DNA from: an uncultured Eubacterium sp.
Lineage (GTDB): Bacteria; Bacillota; Clostridia; Lachnospirales; Lachnospiraceae
DNA length: 35,963 bases
Direction: 5' to 3'
NCBI GenBank assembly: GCA_937915825.1
Contig: CALGGT010000068.1
Span: 1 to 35,963 of the forward strand
In this document: one piece after another, positions 33,343 to 35,963 of the stretch
Layout: each line of letters starts with the position of its first letter
How positions within the stretch are numbered: the stretch's first letter is position 1
Notes under the pieces: generated by a model
Databases searched by the model: none
What the model saw: the letters and a program-made list of their open reading frames with translations, nothing else
What the model was told of the DNA's origin: nothing
Program-made: the position numbers and the translations under genes

Positions 33343-33656
33343 TGCTGTGACATTGATAGCGTTGAAGCGTGAGGTTGCCACGAGGTTTTCGTGGGTTTTC
33401 CGTGGAGCGAATGTCAAGAGGTCGACATTGTATCATGGGTGTCCGACCGGTAAACCTGACGGCAAGTCACTGTACTAGCATAATTTCTGCCTGTGAGCAG
33501 ATAAACGTGTGTGAAAATCAGAATGTCAAATCCAAAGCAGCCGAGCGGAGGGATTTGGCAGTTTCTTATCAGCGATTATGACACACACGGATGAGTGTAC
33601 AGTCACCACTTGTCGTACTCAAAAAAATTAAGTACGAAAAGGAGGCGGCTATTTTT
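33343..33656 (+). promoter_or_regulatory. Long structured leader of the S10 operon
   Basis: No gene is supported in this 314-base leader. It has an AATGTC/GACATT stem near 33411-33431. A two-tier stem follows: CGTGTGTG (33506-33513) with CACACACG (33582-33589), and within it TGTCAAATCC (33524-33533) with GGATTTGGCA (33551-33560; one wobble). A TCGTAC/GTACGA hairpin (33613-33638) stands just before the rpsJ ribosome site. Ribosomal protein operons are commonly autoregulated through such leaders, and L4 is the known regulator in gammaproteobacteria; whether this leader works that way is not shown. Confidence 0.6.
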
Positions 33657-33971
33657 ATGGCAAGTCAACAAACCATGAGAATTATTTTAAGAGCGTATGA
33701 CCACAAACTGATTGATCAGGCTGCGGGCAAGCTCGTGGAAACCGTGAAGAAGACGGGTGCAAAGGTAAGTGGACCGGTACCCTTGCCCACGAAGAAAGAA
33801 GTGGTAACGATTCTTCGTGCGGTACATAAGTACAAGGATTCCAGAGAGCAGTTTGAACAAAGAACACACAAACGATTGATTGATGTTAACAAGCCATCTC
33901 AGAAGACCGTAGATGCTTTAAGTCGTCTGGAGATGCCTGCCGGTGTAGCAATTGACATTAAGATGAAGTAA
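33657..33971 (+). CDS. rpsJ: 30S ribosomal protein S10
   Basis: ATG 33657 has AAAGGAGG upstream; an in-frame upstream start at 33591 lies inside the leader. The 104-residue product matches S10: MRIILRAYDHKLIDQAAGKL, SGPVPLPTKKEVVTILRAVH and FEQRTHKRLIDV. Besides its ribosomal role, S10 (NusE) takes part in transcription antitermination with NusB. It is the first gene of the operon, and rplC starts 86 bases downstream. Confidence 0.97.
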   Translation: MASQQTMRIILRAYDHKLIDQAAGKLVETVKKTGAKVSGPVPLPTKKEVVTILRAVHKYKDSREQFEQRTHKRLIDVNKPSQKTVDALSRLEMPAGVAIDIKMK

Positions 33972-34057
33972 GTTTCCCTCGTGGTATTTTACTTATTAGA
34001 ATGAGAATTGATGCATCAGTGGAGTTCAGACACTGTAAAACTTAGGAGGTTTGAAAG

Positions 34058-34687
34058 ATGAAGAAAGCTATCGTAGCTAAGAAAGTTGGAATGACTCAGA
34101 TTTTCAACGAAGATGGCGTTTTGACGCCGGTTACCGTGCTGGAAGCCGGACCTGTTTATGTAACACAGGTAAAGACAACCGAGAACGAGGGCTACAGCGC
34201 AGTGCAGGTTGGATTCGGTGATATTCGTGAGAAATTAGTGAATAAGCCGGTCAAAGGACATTTTGCAAAAGCAGGTGTTGATAATAAGAAGAAATTAGTT
34301 GAGTTCCGTTTTGAAAACGCAGAAGAATATGAGCTTGGTCAGGAGATCAAGGCTGACATTTTCGAAGCTGGAGATAAGATTGACGTAACTGCTACCAGCA
34401 AAGGTAAGGGATTCCAGGGCGCCATCAAGCGTCATGGACAGGCGAGAGGACCTATGGGACATGGTTCCAAGTTCCACCGCCATGCAGGTTCCAATGGTTC
34501 CGCATCCGATCCCAGTAAAGTGTTCAAGGGTAAAAAGATGCCCGGACAGATGGGACATGAGAAAATCACCGTCCAAAATCTGGAAGTAGTGAAAGTAGAT
34601 GCTGAAAATAATCTTCTTTTGGTAAAGGGAGCGGTTCCCGGACCGAAGAAGGCCACTGTAATTGTTAAAGAATCCGTAAAGGCTTAA
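34058..34687 (+). CDS. rplC: 50S ribosomal protein L3
   Basis: ATG 34058 has TTAGGAGG upstream. The 209-residue product has KVGMTQIFNEDG at the start and the conserved loop GHGSKFHRHAGSNGSASDPS, followed by VFKGKKMPGQMGHEKIT. L3 binds 23S rRNA near the peptidyl transferase centre. Length is normal and it is intact. Confidence 0.97.
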   Translation: MKKAIVAKKVGMTQIFNEDGVLTPVTVLEAGPVYVTQVKTTENEGYSAVQVGFGDIREKLVNKPVKGHFAKAGVDNKKKLVEFRFENAEEYELGQEIKADIFEAGDKIDVTATSKGKGFQGAIKRHGQARGPMGHGSKFHRHAGSNGSASDPSKVFKGKKMPGQMGHEKITVQNLEVVKVDAENNLLLVKGAVPGPKKATVIVKESVKA

Positions 34688-34712
34688 CTTTCGGGAAGGA
34701 GGAAATGCAGAC

Positions 34713-35096
34713 ATGGCTAATGTATCTGTTTATAATATGGAAGGCAAAGAAACCGGAACATTAGAATTAAAAGATTCCGTATTTGCTGTACCGGTTAATG
34801 AACATTTAATTCATAAAGCAGTTGTAGCGCAACTTGCGAATAAGCGCCAGGGAACACAGAAGGCAAAGACTCGTTCCGAAGTTCGTGGCGGAGGTAGAAA
34901 ACCTTGGAGACAAAAGGGAACAGGTCATGCAAGACAAGGTTCCATTCGTGCTCCTCAATGGAAAGGCGGCGGCGTAGTATTTGCACCGGTTCCCAGAGAT
35001 TATTCCGTTAAGATGAATAAGAAGGAGAAAGCGGCAGCTTTAAAATCCGTACTTTCCGCAAAGGTTAGTGAAAGTAAATTAAAGGTTTTGGATGCC
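34713..35096 (+). CDS. rplD: 50S ribosomal protein L4, truncated by a junction
   Basis: ATG 34713 has GGAAGGAGG upstream and lies 25 bases after rplC. The first 128 codons are normal L4: SVYNMEGKETGTLELKDSVF, the basic loop RSEVRGGGRKPWRQKGTGHA, then KSVLSAKVSESKLKVLD. A full L4 is about 206 residues. After codon 126-128 the frame stays open but encodes an unrelated protein with different codon preference (ATA for Ile, ACG, AGG). L4 is essential, so a genome with only this copy is not expected; an assembly join is the simplest reading. Confidence 0.93.
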
Positions 35097-35831
35097 GCTG
35101 TGCAGGCGGGCTTTGCGAATGCGGACTTATTCCCTAAGAGGGGAGCGGAGATAGCTTACACTATAAACGGTGATAAGAGAGTCGTGCGCGGCGAGATAGG
35201 AGAAGGCGCGGTTATCGTGCTTAATGGCGATGAAGGCTCGCTTAACACGCCGATAAAGGCAGGAGATTCGATAGAGGTCACGCCGTCTACCGCGGGAGCG
35301 CCTGCGCATCTGACTATAGAAGAGCTGCCTGAATTTACTGATTCGCTGAAGGTCATATTCAACGGGAACGAGGTTCGGATACCGAAGTACGCAGAAGTGA
35401 ACGGCGAGCTGCAGAGCGGATATTATGAGGTGCAGGACGGCGATGAGATAGTTATGAGGAATTATGTCACGGTAGAGCAGCTTTTAAGCTTCCTTGACGT
35501 GAAAGCTGAGAAGGACTCCGACATAATGATAAATAACGCTCCGGCGGATAATGATACGAAGGTTTACGAGAACTTCACGGTAGAGCTTCTTATAGACGAT
35601 ACGCCGCATTATGAGGAAGTGGAAAATGACAGCGAGCTTTCTTCTGAATCAGATGAGGCTGAAACGGACGCTACGGCAGCGGATGATACGATGACAGACA
35701 TTACGCCGGATAGCGCTTCAGCGGACATGCTCACATCAGATGCGGATAATGCTTCAGAGCATGGAGCGGAAGCCGGCAAGGAATCTGATATAAATAAAAA
35801 CACGAGTTCAGATGGTGCATCCGGTACAGAT
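35097..35831 (+). pseudogene. FtsA-like cell division protein, C-terminal fragment in the rplD frame
   Basis: These 245 codons continue the L4 frame but match the C-terminal region of the FtsA/PilM-like proteins of Lachnospiraceae: AGFANADLFPKRG, then INGDKRVVRGEIGEGAVIVL, TIEELPEFTDSLKVIFNGNE and YYEVQDGDEIVMRNYVTVEQ. An acidic Ser/Asp/Glu-rich linker follows. The actin-like core is missing. Codon use differs from L4 and the trp genes, with frequent ATA and ACG, which suggests another organism or locus. The fragment ends without a stop at a second junction near 35832. Confidence 0.65.
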
Positions 35832-35963
35832 GGCATACCAGGGGGCTGCCCGCAGCATGCCCTGGGCCTCCGAAAGCATATAGCCAAGGGACGAATCGGG
35901 AGGCGTTACTCCGATCCCCAGGAAGCTCATACTGGCTTCTGCCAGCACAGCGTTATTGAAGCC
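35832..35963 (-). CDS. Peptide/nickel ABC transporter permease (DppC-type) fragment
   Basis: Read on the minus strand from the window edge, 44 codons give NAVLAEASMSFLGIGVTPPD, then SSLGYMLSEAQGMLRAAPWY. This is the EAA loop and following segment of DppC/OppC permeases, where 'EASLSFLGLGVQPPxPxWG' is conserved and the loop contacts the ATPase. The fragment lacks both ends: its C-terminal side ends at the junction near 35832 and its start lies beyond the window. It is opposite in direction to the FtsA-like part. Confidence 0.8.

Noticed and set aside
35609..35887. 92-residue minus-strand open frame rich in Ser/Ala
   Set aside because: It is the shadow of the acidic linker and crosses the junction near 35832; the DppC frame on that strand is a different one.

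Overview
The window looks like a gut-type Clostridia (Lachnospiraceae-like) contig. Signs are a tryptophan T-box, Firmicutes-style promoters and strong GGAGG ribosome sites, the tgt-yajC pair, the rpsJ-rplC-rplD start of the S10 operon, a DUF6465 protein and a clostridial FtsA-like C-terminus. No rRNA, tRNA, CRISPR array, transposase or origin was recognised. All family calls were made by reading translations and motifs, with no database search.

Layout. (1) 1-3426 is a patchwork: a RelE-like toxin tail, an antitoxin start that runs in frame into the C-terminal part of a malic enzyme, and a membrane sensor with a truncated HD-GYP domain that runs in frame into an unrelated zinc-finger protein. 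(2) 3476-7585 is an AT-richer defence cassette: ribbon-helix-helix protein, C5 DNA methyltransferase, two different PD-(D/E)XK-like proteins, a GIY-YIG/DUF5655 protein and, convergently, a SymE-type toxin. (3) 7864-35096 is a coherent chromosomal segment with higher GC. It holds a secreted Ig-like acidic protein, a GH3 hydrolase, a licA-licC-ispD-like operon, trpEGDCBA under a T-box, a secreted metallo-beta-lactamase-fold protein, a ThrH-like phosphatase, a histone-H1-like DUF6465 protein, an unusual PPDK-N protein, an HD protein, a HerA-like ATPase, a rhomboid protease, rarA, tgt, yajC and the start of the S10 operon. (4) From about 35097 the rplD frame becomes an FtsA-like C-terminus, and from about 35832 the minus strand encodes a DppC-type permease fragment.

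How the genes work together. The trp genes form one T-box-controlled operon for chorismate to tryptophan, but trpF is absent from it. The licA/licC/ispD-like genes form a tightly overlapping operon that probably makes a CDP-activated headgroup. The methyltransferase cassette has the form of a restriction-modification system with two or three candidate nucleases.

Most notable: (a) three copies of a roughly 141-bp interspersed palindromic element whose outer stem shows compensatory base changes between copies, two of them next to short tandem arrays; (b) the multi-nuclease methyltransferase cassette; (c) a 300-bp zone of nested inverted repeats between yajC and the S10 promoter; (d) a KaiC-like (apparently Walker-less) plus PPDK-N protein; (e) several in-frame junctions between unrelated proteins, which I judge more likely to be chimeric assembly joins than real fusions. 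The rplD join is the strongest case, because L4 is essential.
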